From Pithys albifrons albifrons (taxonomy: Eukaryota > Chordata > Aves > Passeriformes > Thamnophilidae): a stretch of DNA of 64,000 bases. The notes beneath the pieces were generated by a model. The model made no database searches, was not told the origin of the DNA, and was given only the letters and a program-made list of their open reading frames with translations. The stretch covers positions 11,685,733 through 11,749,732 of the forward strand of contig NC_092473.1 of the NCBI RefSeq assembly GCF_047495875.1. Reading direction: 5' to 3'. The position numbers and the translations under genes were made by a program. This document shows, one piece after another, positions 11,561 to 23,939 of the stretch. The stretch's first letter is position 1; each line of letters opens with the position of its first letter.

Positions 11561-12620
11561 GGAATGGCAAAATGCGTTTGCTGAAGAAGAATTGAGTGGT
11601 GGACAGGAAAGCAGCATCCGGCTGAGGATGTTCAGGCCATCGGTCTATGAAATGCCCCAGGCGCTGTCAGGTCACGCAGCAAAGGGAATCCCAGCACGTC
11701 ATGTAGAAGCAGAGACACTGGCCACCCAGAACGCTGGAGAGCAGAGCTGAATCCTGCAATTCCCTATGCAGCAGTGCCAAGAGCTCACCCTGGGACTGGG
11801 GAAAGCCCTCTGCCTGCAGTCCCCAGGGCAGGAGGAGAAGGAGGGCAGCAAGGGGTCCCTCATACCCATGTGAGTGATTCCACCTTAACTCCACAGCATA
11901 CAACCCAACCTTGGCTGCCTATGCTGTGCTGCCGCAGCACATTCCTTCTCAGGTGTTCTGGCTTCATCCTTAGCTATATATCTGAACCCTTGCAAAAGCA
12001 GATGGGTGACAAAGCCAGCTGGCCCCTGAAGAGAAAACCTCATTGGAGGAGTCAAGTTCCTGCTCCCCACTGTTTCTCATCTCCCACAGCCCTCTGCTGT
12101 CCTCATCAGCACTGTCCTACACCAACCACCCTACACCATTCCCCTGCAAGACTCCAGCCAAAACCCAGCTCCTCTAAGCAACTGACATTGCCACCAAATT
12201 CAAAATGACTCAGTTGTTGCCTGTGGCTTTTCCATGCCAGGCCACTTGTTCCTCTATTCTGCTCAGCAACAACCTAAGCTCATGTGGGAGCAGAGGAGCC
12301 CTCACCCCATGGCCAGCTGGGAGCTGCAGGAGTGCAGAACATCTCAGCCATTCCCCCTTCCTCTCCACAGCCCAGTGAGAGGAAGGCAGCTTGAGGCATA
12401 ACCATCAGCTTATTCCTGTTCCATGACAGCTAGAGAAGTTTTGTCTGTCCTCCCTGACAGCCTCACCCAGTCCACCAAGCAGCACCACCCCATGGCCTTT
12501 GACTGCCATCATCCCTCCCCATTCTGGAAGCATTTCTCCCTACCATGGGGAGCATTGCCAGGCTGTTTGCTGCTGGAGATTTCTTTCCACCCTCTGCCTC
12601 CTGGCGAGCTCAGTGCTCTG
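11561..12620. other. Gene-free stretch, nothing recognised
   Basis: C-rich mixed sequence with no supported gene, RNA or repeat. Confidence 0.5.
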
Positions 12621-12624
12621 AGCT

Positions 12625-12760
12625 GGAGGCCGGCTTGACATCTCAATCCGGAGATTAGGATGGAGACTGGTCACTACCCAGTTCTGGCGCACACCCTTCA
12701 AATAATTTGATTAATCATCTTAGCCCCACTCGGCGCACTTGGCATCCTCCAGAATCAAAG
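12625..12760. promoter_or_regulatory. Short candidate non-coding element with TGATTAATCA palindrome
   Basis: About 130 bp of complex sequence with scattered CpGs. It contains the perfect 10-bp palindrome TGATTAATCA at 12708-12717, preceded by 'caaataatt'. TGATTAAT resembles a PBX-HOX composite site. No coding potential is seen. Confidence 0.3.
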
Positions 12761-14795
12761 CCTCTCCTGAAATGCTGTGTCGAAAACCCATAAAGCTGCT
12801 GTAAAGGTTCAACCAAGCATGGACCAAAGCAGAATCCGGTACTCCAGAGGCTGTGCACTGGGTTGGCTAAACACTCCCTCTAAATATCTCAACAGCTCAC
12901 AGTCAGAGACATGTGAGATGTGTAACAAATTGCACAGGGACTGCTTTCCTTCTCTCACTGTTAAGAGGAGATTTTTTCCCCCTCTTGCATTTCTATTTAT
13001 CACAATGCAAAAAAAGAAATGTGCCAAAAGGATTTTATATTTTCACTTGGAACAACAACATTTGGACAGCCCCAATGATAGCAATTGCAGCAATCATGAA
13101 AAAGTAATGCTTTTAGCTTCCTATTCATCCAAGCATCTCACAGCGCTTCACAAATGTTGGCCCTGATTCCACAGAGGCCCATGCACATGGATCATGCAAT
13201 ATAGGAATTCATTCCACTGGATTCAGCAAATCAGGACTGTGGGGCTCTGTGGGGCTCTGGAGTTGCTCACCTCCACACGCGCCGAGTCAGCTGCTCCATC
13301 AGCACTCATACTGCATCCTGAGGTATTTGTTGATATTTAAGTCTGAGCTCCTGGAGTCAAGGGATTGTGTTTCCATTTTTCAAACCTCTCTAGTTTGTCA
13401 TCTTGGTGCAATCCCTACAACAGGAATCCTAAAATCCCAGAAAGCAAAAGAAAAATAAGACAAACCAAACATACTCCCTTTCCAGTGTGGTGCTGTTTTG
13501 CAGGCTCATCTCTCTTTGGAGTCGTGCTTCAGGATTTCTGTATTTATTTTCACCAGAAGACAGCAATTCCTACACTCCAATACTCATAAAAGAATAAACC
13601 CAGCTGATCTCAAACTGCTCAGGGAAAACTATGGCAGAGAGAGCAATTTGCCAAAATCTGCAGCAGTGAAAAGAATAAACCTCAAATGTCCTTGTTGCCA
13701 GTGCCTCCTCCTGCCAGACAGAGAAACACAGTCCAAACAGTTGAGCATTTAGTTGGAGTTTCTACTGTCATTGTTTTCTTGAGTAAAATCCAGACAAGTT
13801 TTCTTTTTTGCTATATGAATGCCTCAAAGTCCCACCAGGTTTGGAATGCCAAGAGCCCCCATGGGCAGCATTCCTCCTTCTCCCACTCATGCTTCAGTGT
13901 CAAAGACTGGACAAAGTTCAAGATGAAGTTTAAGCCACAGCTCTCTTGAAGGCCTCCTGAGGGTCATCCCCCCTCAAATGGAGACCTTTCAAGTCACCCT
14001 TTTGGCCTTGGGCTTGACACTTTCATGGGGGATGAACCATTGCTAATGAACCCCTCTACTGCAGTAAAGTAATGGAAGATAATTAGATATTGCTATGACA
14101 GCAGTTTCTTTTCAGCATGAAGGTGTGGCCCCTTCCTCTCCACATCCCAGTCCCAGCCTTATTGTGTCACCAAATTCCTCAAAATTGTAGGGACAATGTT
14201 GTTTTTGCAAAGATCCCTGGACAAGCCATTGGCAGTGCATCACTGGGACAACTCAGCTGAGCAGGAAGCATTGACCCATGGAGGTGCTGGGACATCATTC
14301 AGCACTTGGCTGGGCAGCTTGAAGGTGTTTATGGCTACTCTGGGAAGTGTGGCATGAGGTGACCAACTACCAGCCAGGGCTGATGGCCCTTCAGGGCTCT
14401 TTTCTACTACTGGGTGTACTTCCAGCAAATGATACAGCCTCTCTGTGGCCCATCTCCTTCCTCTTGTGAGGAAGGACGTGTTTGACACTCTCAGAGATGC
14501 ACAGCTGAGCAGTGCTGCAGCCTGCAGTTAAAATGCAGCAGAACCTCAAACCACCCTTTAACCTCACTTACCTCTGTGCTCTCTTCGAGTGACATGAGCC
14601 TCTCCTATATGCTTGGTCCAGCAACTTTGCCCCATCAAAGGCATCCTCAGCTTTGTCTTCCCTGACCCCCTTTTTCTCCAACATGTTCCTGCAGACACAT
14701 GCACTCAGGAAGAGCGCCCTTAGCACTGGACGGGAGCGAGACGCAAAGGAAGAGCATTAGGTGGAATGAGAGATAGCAAAAGCACAGGCGTATCA
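12761..14795. other. Gene-free stretch; possible old LINE scrap
   Basis: Mixed sequence. 'ccaagcatctcacagcgcttcac' near 13130 recalls the 'cacagcgctttacaaa' word common in old L3/CR1-type LINE fragments, but the match is too short to call. Nothing else is recognised. Confidence 0.3.
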
Positions 14796-14799
14796 GACA

Positions 14800-15230
14800 T
14801 CTCCAGGCAAGATAACACGATAAATAATCAATCAATCCCTACAAAATCCTTAAGTGCTTGATGTATCCTCCTGCAAATTGAATCACTTCTCCTACTAGGA
14901 AGTTCTCTCTTGTAAATAAATGAGAGCAGAAATGGCCCATATTGAAAAATAATGTTGTTAAAACCACTGATTAAGTTTTACACAAGCATATGAGAGCAAA
15001 CTAAAAGGTTTTAGCTTTTTAATTTAAGAAATGAGGAATATGATATAATTTCAATTTGTGATGAGATAAGATGTTCTCGATATTGTGGCTTCAATTGGAT
15101 TATATCCTAATGTACTTTTATAAAGTGTCAGGCTAGCTGCAGATTAAGGTATGTGTGTAATATTCTTTATTAACAATTTAATGGACTTGCTTTCACTCTA
15201 TCCATCTTAATCAGTGCTTCCAGTCCACCT
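14800..15230. promoter_or_regulatory. Long AT-rich candidate non-coding element
   Basis: About 430 bp of AT-rich but non-repetitive sequence in all frames blocked by stops ('cgataaataatcaatcaatccc', 'ctttttaatttaagaaatg', 'attaacaatttaatgg'). It is the longest such island in the desert. The lack of microsatellite or transposon structure argues for a constrained element rather than decay. That is inference. Confidence 0.35.
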
Positions 15231-16250
15231 GGGAGATCTAGTTAGAGCAGAACCTGAAACTCCAACCTGATGAAAGAGGGAACGCAGTGATCTGTCAGTG
15301 TCAAAAACAAGAGCGAAGCACTGATAAAAGACTGTTGAGGATCATCTTTAACCTCCTGTCATCAGCACCACTCCAAAAGCTCTCAACAAACGCTCTTGGA
15401 GTCACTCAATGAGACATATGCCCTCCTCAGATCTGCATCCTTCCTCTGCCAGAGTAACAAAGGGACTTTTGGCAACAAGCAGAACTTCCCAGATCACAAA
15501 ACGTAGTTGCCTGATCTCGAGGGACATGCTCCTATAATCCTATTTTACAGTCAAACGCCAGTGCAAGAGCAGCCCGGTTGTGTGGACTCTCTAGTGCTCA
15601 TCTGCAGTCTCTGCTTTGGTGCTTAGACACTTCCATCCCATTTCCCTCTGAAATTTGTTCATGACTAGTTTGTATCTGCATGTTCTGGTATCAACATTGG
15701 CCTTTAGGTTAACTAGCTCCTCTCTCCTCCCTTTTGTTTATCTGCCTGTGCAATCACATCTCTCAGCCCTCCTTTCATTAGGCTAAATAAGCTGTGCTTG
15801 TTTAGTTGCATCATATAAAGGGGCTTCTCGACACTTTCCCCACCCTAATGACCTGGCTCTGCACCATTTTCAGTTTTCCAGACTGCACACACCAAAGTCC
15901 CACTGTGCTTCTAGTGCAAATGGTTTCCCATTTCTCTGGGAAATGCAATCTCTCCAGATAGCTCCAAGAAACAAGGTGCTACCCCAGCTGGCTCCTTCTC
16001 TCCAAGCACCCACCTTTCCCACCCTTAGACAACCCAGGAAGGGTAAGTCCTTCACCCCAATCAAGACCATTCATCCTGCAGCTCTTGGTGAGAAATTGCT
16101 ATTTCACACACACATCAGCCCACTGCAGGGTGACCAGGATGGCTCGAGATAGGCTGCATAAGATCTCACCACTGGCCAGTCCCCTGCTTCCCCTTCCCCA
16201 CTGTCGGACTGCCATGTGCATGCAAAAACAGGGACTTGGTGCATGGACCC
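15231..16250. other. Gene-free stretch, nothing recognised
   Basis: Mixed sequence without supported coding, RNA or repeat features. Confidence 0.5.
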
Positions 16251-16254
16251 AGCA

Positions 16255-16700
16255 GCAGCAGCCTTGTAAATAATGGCCAGTCGGGGGTGGGGAGGGAAAA
16301 TGTATACATCTCATCTCCTTTCATTCCCTTGCAATGCGATGATTCTGCAAGGGTGGGTCGGTCGTAGCTGCAGGTGCTCCCGGACGGGGGAGGAGCACAA
16401 AAATGAAGTTGTTTGCGGCTTTTGATTCCATCCTTGGAATTATTTACAGCTGCAGGCAATATTAAACTATGTAGAGCAAGTGTCCTCATTTACATGCTAA
16501 TTCATTTATACCCTCTGGATTGATTTCTCCAATTCATTTTCAGCCCACTAACTCTTCTGATATGAATTATATTATCACCTCCAGAACAGCAGCAGGGAAA
16601 TGTGACGAAGCCACCCCAGCTCTTCTGATCTCTAATTGCCCTCGCTGCTCGGAGCCGGCATGGCCAGCTGCAGCTTCGCCTCCCGGCTACCAGCACCCAG
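16255..16700. promoter_or_regulatory. Candidate non-coding element with octamer-like site
   Basis: AT-rich and CpG-containing sequence side by side. 'tcatttacatgctaattcat' (about 16488-16507) includes ATGCTAAT, a variant of the POU octamer ATGCAAAT. 'gattgatttctccaattca' and 'atgaattatattatcacc' follow. No open frame of note spans it. It resembles developmental enhancers in texture. Confidence 0.38.
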
Positions 16701-18585
16701 CTTCCTTCCGCCTCCTGGAGAAAAATCAGCGGTGTGGCTCAGAGACTGAATAATCCCACCTCCATTGCTCGTCTTATTCTGGGGAAGACCCAAACAAGAG
16801 GACCTTGGGTTTGCTGCCTTTGGAAATCATTCCATCTTTCTGCCCAGGAGGGGGAACCACCTCATTTCACAAAACAAAACTGAAGTCCATCTGTGTTCTG
16901 CAGCGGGAAGTCCTAGACCTGTAAAGAAATTGAATTAATCCTCAATATCCCAAGGGACTTTCTGAGGTTTCTCAGCTTTTCACAGCAGCCACACACTGTA
17001 CTGGATGAACAAGTTCCCAGTCCTCCCTGCCTTGGGAATGAGGTGGGTTCCTTACCAGTGGAAATGACATGGTGCCCAGAGGATGGAGAACAGCAGGGAA
17101 GTCTGCCCATAGGTAGCAGTAGCTGGAAGCAGTAGGGCTTTACTCCCATCACTGTCACTGATGGATGAACAAGGTTTAGGCATCCTTTTCCAGGAAACAT
17201 ATCCAAATGCATGGATGCCTTTCTGGAATCCCTGGTTGAGGTCTGTCAGGATAACAGCAGAGAAAGGACCCATCTCCTGCACTACATCTAAGCAGAAGGA
17301 CGAGTCTCCAGGATACCAGATGGACTTGAGGGAGTAGAGAGAAGCCACCAGCAAATGGAGGAGGGCACATGCAATGCTGTGGGTGTCAGTGCAGGGCTGC
17401 CCACACCCCACCTCCCTCAAAATAGTTGTGAAGTTGTGCAGATTAAACCTCAGCTTCCATAATGAGGAGGACTTCATCAACCAAATTTCTCATTGAGACA
17501 TGACATCAGTTTTAGTCCTGAACAAATACACAAGTCAGATTTTGCTCAGAAAGTCCATTAAAACCCTATCACTCTGCAGAACAGCCCTTTCACTATCCTT
17601 CGTCGTGATGGTTCTACATTCGATTTTTCTCTTTTTTTATTTTTTTATGAATGTTGACAAAATAAAGAAACACTGAACTTAATACAGCTCTGTGCTCTGG
17701 GATGATTTTTGCCCTTGATCTGTGGCATGGATTGATGCCCCTTTAGCAGAAGACATCTGCTCTTTGACTCAGCATTTCAGCACAGACCTTATAGCTGATA
17801 ATGAGTGAATTTAACGTATGGGATTGGGATACTCTCACTCTGGAGTGCACTTGCACACCCACCTTCCTTGTAGCCAGACTTGGCAGGACCCCTCTGTGTG
17901 TGTGTCCTCCAGAGGCCACAACAATGCTTTATAGACACTGGTAGATCAAGGTGCAAACCCAACTCCAGTACCTGTGTGAGTCAGCAGCTGAGGAACCCAT
18001 CCTAAAGATGTTCAGCTGGACAAAACATCCAAGCCTGGACCACTGTGGTTCATGCTGGCCACGTGCTTCCCTCTCCCTTTGGCCCAAAGAGTTGTTCAGC
18101 ACAGAAACCCAACTTGTGGGATAGACAGCAAAGCTGTTACATATAGACACATCCAAAGTGAATAAACATACATGGAATTTGGTGTTTTTAAAGACTTTCA
18201 GAAGCCTTCCTACAGCCTGACTCCTTCCTTACTCACACCCAGTATGTTGTTTGAACAGCATGATCTGCCAGAGGGATTGAGTGGTCCAGGACTGCTGGAA
18301 GTTCAATGGGACCACTTCCCCTCCAAAGTCCTAAGCAAAAAGAAGGGGTTTTTTGGCTGGCAGGGAAAGGACAGATCTTTGTTCCTAATTTACATCATCT
18401 GAAACAATTAACTTGTGAAAGCCGTGATCCCGTTCCCCTTGGCATCCAGTGTTTATTATGCTTCAGACTATTTCAAATGAGCACTTGAAAAGGAGAGAGA
18501 GCCCCTCTGCCCCCTGATCACTGAAGGGAGGGAGAAAGTTGTCCTACATGGAACAATAGCCTGTCCCTTCTTAATGCCACTTCAA
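16701..18585. other. Gene-free stretch, nothing recognised
   Basis: Mixed sequence. A T-rich run lies near 17620-17650, followed by AATAAA on the plus strand at about 17661, but no upstream gene is recognised to go with it. Confidence 0.45.
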
Positions 18586-18589
18586 AGCT

Positions 18590-18810
18590 CCTGGACAGGA
18601 AAATTGATAATTGCATCAAGTACAGTTTTTCTAAACTTCATCATTTAGCGCTGAAAACTGGGCTATTGAATTCATACAGTTCTTTGATCAAGACCATTTA
18701 ATTAAGTTATTCCCTTGATATGACTCTTATCACTTTAGTGCCAGACCTACATCACACTTATGCAATTCACATCCTGGCTTTGATATGTATCATATAAGCT
18801 TCCCAGACCA
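18590..18810. promoter_or_regulatory. AT-rich candidate non-coding element
   Basis: About 220 bp with 'aaattgataattgcatc', 'ccatttaattaagttattc' and 'tgatatgtatcatataagc'. The sequence is complex, non-coding and not a simple repeat. Function is inferred only from composition and from its position in the UNCX-side desert. Confidence 0.3.
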
Positions 18811-20160
18811 CAACTACTGTAGATTCACTGCTACCTTACCAGTTACACCAATAGGATGGTCAGTTATTAATAGAGGGGCTGTGAATCCCAGAAGTCTCCT
18901 GGGTTCCTCTACTCCATGCAGATTTTGGTGACTCCTATCATTCCTTCCCACCTGATACCTCCTGAACTTTCATCTTCACAGCTATTCTCCATTCACCCTG
19001 TTTCTGACCAACCATCCAGGGGCTCCTTCAGCAAATCCTCTTCCTCCACACTTCTGCTTTCCACGGGAGAGTGACAAGCTCCAATTTAGGTCTCCACAGT
19101 TTTTCTTGGGCTTATCCCCTTAAACCGGATTAGCTAACGTCTTAATGCCAGTGACACCAGTCACAGCTCACCATCTGATCCCGCCTTTCAGGATTTGCTG
19201 CATCTATGCACTTTCCATTGCTAAACTAGATTCTCTGATCTTTCCTTCCAAGCCCCCCAACTCTCTGTCACCATCACCGTGCCACTGTGCCCTGCTCGTT
19301 ATACTCCTCATATGTAGGAGATGCCCAGATCTCCTCCTCCTTTCCTCATCCAATATCTCCAGGCTCTGAACTCTTCCAACTTGCTGACAGCCTTTACGCT
19401 TTCTCTGTTTTCATACATACAGCTTTCTCTTCCAGACTCTTTCCTTCACTTTGAGTTACAGCCACCCTGGAAAATTCCCAGTACCCCTTCCTTGGGCCTC
19501 CTTTGTCTTTGGTATCAGTCACAAAACCTTGATGCTTCCTTCCCCACCACACTTTACACAGAAACCAGCCGATGTGGTGACTCCTCTTGCTTCTCTTAAA
19601 CCCCCTTTACAAAACCAAGTCCTTTCCAAGCACTCCTCCACTCTCCATCCATCTCCCCTGCAGGGTAGAAGTGCCACTGCTGTAGCATTCTCCATGCAGC
19701 AGTACTGAGCAGTTGCATCAGGAAGTCCTTTCCTTCTCACATCCATCCCTTTGCCCCAAACCAGCTCATAAATATTTTAGTCAAACGAAATACTTCATCA
19801 AACTATCTTTTCTGATCAGGTCTGTCTGTGTGAATTTTAGCTGATCCCCTGCTCTCTGAGTGGAAGTAAGAGAGTCCACTTAGCCCAAGAAAACAAGTAT
19901 TGCAGGGCAAGGACCAGCCTGCAGCTCCTGAGGAGGTTCTGCACCTGGCACCCAAGAGAAGAGATGGTGTGATGTGCCAACTTTCTGTCATGGCCTTTCC
20001 TTGCTGGGATGTGATGGAGGAACCACTGAGAGTACTGTGAAGAAAAGACAGGCAATGGTGGCCTTGGTGCTTGGCCTGCTCATTTCCACCACACCTCTGG
20101 GTGCTCCCCAGCATCCCCACCACAGCTTGCTCTGGTTCCCAGCTCATTGCATGATGTAGA
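18811..20160. other. Gene-free, pyrimidine-rich stretch
   Basis: Long pyrimidine-rich plus-strand tracts (18890-19740). No supported gene, RNA or repeat. Confidence 0.5.
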
Positions 20161-20164
20161 AGCC

Positions 20165-20730
20165 AGTAACATTCTATCGATCAGACTGTCCCTCTCTGCA
20201 CATGTTCCCTTTGTCCCCCCATAAAATAAAGCCCCGACTGAGAAGAGTCACCAGCTGGAGTTTAATTTCATACTCCAAGGCGTATCTGGAGCCAATTTGC
20301 AATGTGCTTACTCCGAAAATCGCCCTCCCCTGTGATGCTTGACAGCTCCAGACCACAGTCCTGCTCTCAGCTCCGAAGGAAAAATGTTTTAATTTGTCAC
20401 AAACCAATTATAGCGTCTCATCTATCCCTGAATTACTCATCTTGGCTACAGACTAGGACAAAGGGCCCCTCTGAGAGGAGATTAGACATGGATATTAACA
20501 AGAGAAAAAGTGTCCACTGTCTCACCTTGCTGGGGACGCAGCTTCCAACGAGACAGGAAAAGGAAACCCCTCCTGACTGACAGCCAGAGGGAGGGCTCCC
20601 ATCCCACAGCAAATCCCTCGTTTCACGCGGAAGAATAGTCACGACAAACTCCGTATTCAAATAATATTCATGCATGGCAGATAACAGTCATGGCTGGCAG
20701 AGCTGCAACATGAATATAAATAACCTTCAC
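20165..20730. promoter_or_regulatory. Large candidate conserved non-coding element
   Basis: About 560 bp of complex sequence with even base composition, isolated CpGs and repeated homeodomain-type words ('gagtttaatttcatac', 'accaattatagcg', 'ctgaattactc', 'caaataatattcatgcatgg'). Stops occur in every frame and no repeat family is recognised. Of all the islands here, its texture is the most like an ultraconserved-type enhancer. Alignment to other vertebrates would be decisive. Confidence 0.42.
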
Positions 20731-21535
20731 TTCCTCAGTTGCTGCCGCAGACGTTTTGCCACTGTGCCGGAGTGTGGGCAAAGGGGTTGTCAGTGGTGAA
20801 TGGGATAAGGGTGCTCCAGGGGGTGCACTGCCTCATCCCAGCTTCACATGCCACCCCTCTAACAAAGCCCCTTTCCCTCAAGCCCTACACTAGGGCTAGA
20901 ATGCCCTCCCATGGACTTCCAGAAAAGCAATCCTCTCCAGCCACATCCTCCCACCCCAGCTGCCAGGTGTATTTGTGGCTCTCGCAGGGCCCACCAGCAT
21001 CTCTGTGAGTTCTTGCTTTGGACCAGACCCAGCTTCCCAGGCTCCAAGTTCCTCTGTATCAGCTCTTTCCTTCCCTTCCCAACCCTGCCCTCTCTCCTTA
21101 TCAGTGTTCCTTCTTCCCCTCCCCAAACCCATGCTGGTCTCAGGCATTACCCTTTCACCCAACAACCAAGATGGGTGTTACCCTCCAAGCTGAGACATAG
21201 CCTTGAGGATGCTTTTGGACTGTCCCGTCTCCCAGGCAGCTTGGGTTCTGATTCATCCAGCTCAAAATGGGAAGTGAGCACTGAAAAGCAGCACCCAAAG
21301 CTCTCATGGGCAAGAAGCAATTTGCATGTACTGTTTACAATGGTGATGAGTCCAAGCCACTTTGCTCAGCAGAGGGAGCAGAGTTGGCCTCTCAGTCAAC
21401 TGGATAAACTGGATGAGTGGCTGCTCTGTCTCAGGTTGACTCAAAGCATCTGAGGGAAGCCACAACAGTCCCTTCCTCCCTGGGCCTACTGCAGATCAGC
21501 TTCTTCCTTGGATGAAGAGGGAGACGATGAAAGCT
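20731..21535. other. Gene-free stretch, nothing recognised
   Basis: C-rich mixed sequence. The 180-codon frame at 20911-21453 has no recognisable domain. Confidence 0.5.
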
Positions 21536-21539
21536 GATT

Positions 21540-21655
21540 TCCCTTTGTGCTCATGGCGAATAATTTGGAGAATTCCCCTTGTTTACTCAGAACTGTTAAT
21601 GATGCGTCAGAAATTACCTCAGAGATTGTAATTAAAGAAAACGGCAGAAGAGAGA
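21540..21655. promoter_or_regulatory. Short AT-rich candidate element beside the AC repeat
   Basis: Contains 'cgaataatttggag', 'ctgttaatgatgcgtcag' and 'gattgtaattaaag', directly 5' of the dinucleotide repeat. The density of TAAT cores matches the other islands. Confidence 0.28.
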
Positions 21656-21659
21656 GACA

Positions 21660-21660
21660 T

Positions 21661-21693
<33 letters not shown>

Positions 21694-21708
21694 CACACAC
21701 ACACACAG
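21660..21708 (+). repeat. (AC)n microsatellite, interrupted once
   Basis: About 24 AC units run from the end of 'gagagagacatac' to 'cagagcc', with a single 'cgc' interruption near 21687. The preceding 'agagagag' makes a short compound AG/AC repeat. Confidence 0.95.
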
Positions 21709-23935
21709 AGCCTAATCACAGCTTCATTTGTGAGTCTGGAAGTGCCAGTTTCTGGAAGACAGCATCTTCCCCATCACCTCAACCTGCAGAAGAACCCCCA
21801 AGAGCCTCCTAAGTGGCAGAGGCTCAGGGGTGCAGCCCCCAAGGCCCTGTACAGCCCCCACACTCCTCTTCAGCACCCCAGGTATCCAGTAGCTGGAAAG
21901 GCCATGAACCCAACTGGAGGCCATCAGGAAATGAGCAGGAATCTAAGCCCCCTTAAAACCATTTGGCAGTGGAGCAGCTGACCTAGAAGAGTAATTAAGC
22001 TCTCAGTCCACTGAAATGCAGACATCCACATGCACAGAGCAAGGTATCTGTCAACCCCCCACCAGCTTGACCTCAGGCTCGGTGTCTGATGGGACTGGAG
22101 CAGAGCACAAACAGTCCTTTCTCATGGAAAAGGGAGAGGAATTTGATTCCCATTCGGTTATGGGAAGGTGCCTGGATTACCTAATTACTCAAGGCTGACT
22201 GCTATGGAGAGGCAGCTGAGAGCTGGTTTCCCAACACCTCCCTTCCTGCTCAGACCCATGGCCAAATCTTCCTGCTTTGCCCTTTGAAGCACTTCCACAG
22301 GGTGAGCAAAGCTGCTTGTGCCAGGAGAGCAAACAGGGGTCAGGCAGGGGAATTGGCTCAGCCAAAAGCGGCCAGCTGGAGAAAAGCCATTCCCTTTCTC
22401 CACCTTAGCCAACAGCTTAGTTCTGGGGCTCATTTGAAGCACTGGATTAAGAGAATGGTGGAATTGCAAATCCTATGAGTTGCAAATTCAAGGTAGAGGA
22501 AGGAGGAACAAGCTGGTTTGTCTTCATGTTTACCACCAGCAGTTGTTGGGGTGTGCAGGAGCTGTGGGGCTGTAGCAGGCTTTACAGGGCTTGGTAGTGG
22601 TAGACCCTGGCCATGACCAGACAGAGTTCCATAATACAGACAAAAGTTTGAGACTCCAGGCAGGATGTATTTGGATCATTACTCCACTATTTATCCACTC
22701 AGGTGCAGAAATAATTGAGGTCAGTCTTGAAGTCAGCCCCACAGCTCATTTCCCATTCCCAGTGGTGTGGTGAGGCAGCCTGGGGTCCTGTCTCCACTCA
22801 CACTCAGTATTTCTCTACCTAGAGACCACTTAAACCTTTTAAACCTACATAGCATTTCCATGTTAGCCTCATCCGCTATAACACGGTTACCATCTCTAAC
22901 AGACTCCAGGTGGGAGAAGCAGCAAAATTTTCCCTTCAAAACCTCTTCCTGGAGTCAGGTAAGCACGTAGCTAGCAGGTGTACAAGTGCCTGCTGTCTGG
23001 CAGCAGTTGGCCTTCTCACTAAAGCAAACCCTACTGCAGGTCCAACCACACACTGTTGACACCACAGAGCCCTGGGTTTAAGCACCTTATTGATCATATT
23101 CCTTTGTAGGCCCATTTCCTGCCAGCCTTGAAGATGGCTGAACATTAAACTGCCCCTTGTCTCCTGCAGAGAGGGAAGGACTGGATGATGATACCATCCA
23201 CCAAATCCATGCAGGTTAAACTTCTCAAGGCTGGAGAATCTGAGCCAGAAAAGATGAAAGCCCAACAATAATGACAGCTTGGGACAGTTGTAGGAAGGGA
23301 CCCACTCATCAGGAAGAGTATTTTTCTCCTTCAGCAGAGGTGGTTTCAGCTCCCTCTCTCTCAGCTGGCAGCCCACAAAGGCAGGTTTAGTTCTGGGGAT
23401 TTGCTGGTACTGCCTAGGTCTGTAACAGAGGCTCTCCTCCCTCCCCTCATGTTTACACACAGAAAGAGCTTCCCAACAAGCAACCCAGGATGGCAAGGCA
23501 CAGCATGCCAGCCCCTGTGGTCAGCATGTCCCCCCAAACCAGCTTGTCATTCCCTCAGGGTGAGTACAGGCCCACATGGAGCAGAGTGTGGTGACAGAGA
23601 CTCCATCAGTGTTTTACCTGGTTCTGCTCTTGGGGTCACTGATGCCACAGTACAGTTCTGGCAGAACAAGCTCTGCCTCTCATCTCTCCCACATCCTGAT
23701 GACTAGGCTGACCCCACAGGCTTTGGGATGTGCATGATGCTAAAGTAGCAAGGGGAGAATTGCACTTACCTGAGAGCTAGGTGGAGTTTGACACCTAAAC
23801 AAAATCAGTGAGAAACCCCTCAGTGTTGCTGCTCTTCCAGGACGCGCAGGTGGCCTGCAAGGTCTGTGCAGGGGAGCTGTTACTGCTCACAGCGACCAGG
23901 GCAGCCCATACCCAGTATCCCAAAACTGCACCAGG
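21709..23935. other. Gene-free stretch between desert and MICALL2 3' end
   Basis: Mixed sequence. Minus-strand frames up to 186 codons (22936-23496) show no domain and do not connect to MICALL2. Nothing else is recognised. Confidence 0.5.
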
Positions 23936-23939
23936 ACGC

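Noticed and set aside
17620..17670. T-rich run followed by AATAAA on the plus strand
   Set aside because: No upstream exon found, and such strings are common by chance in AT-rich DNA.
22936..23496. 186-codon minus-strand frame downstream of MICALL2
   Set aside because: It lies beyond the MICALL2 poly(A) signal and has no domain or exon-like borders.
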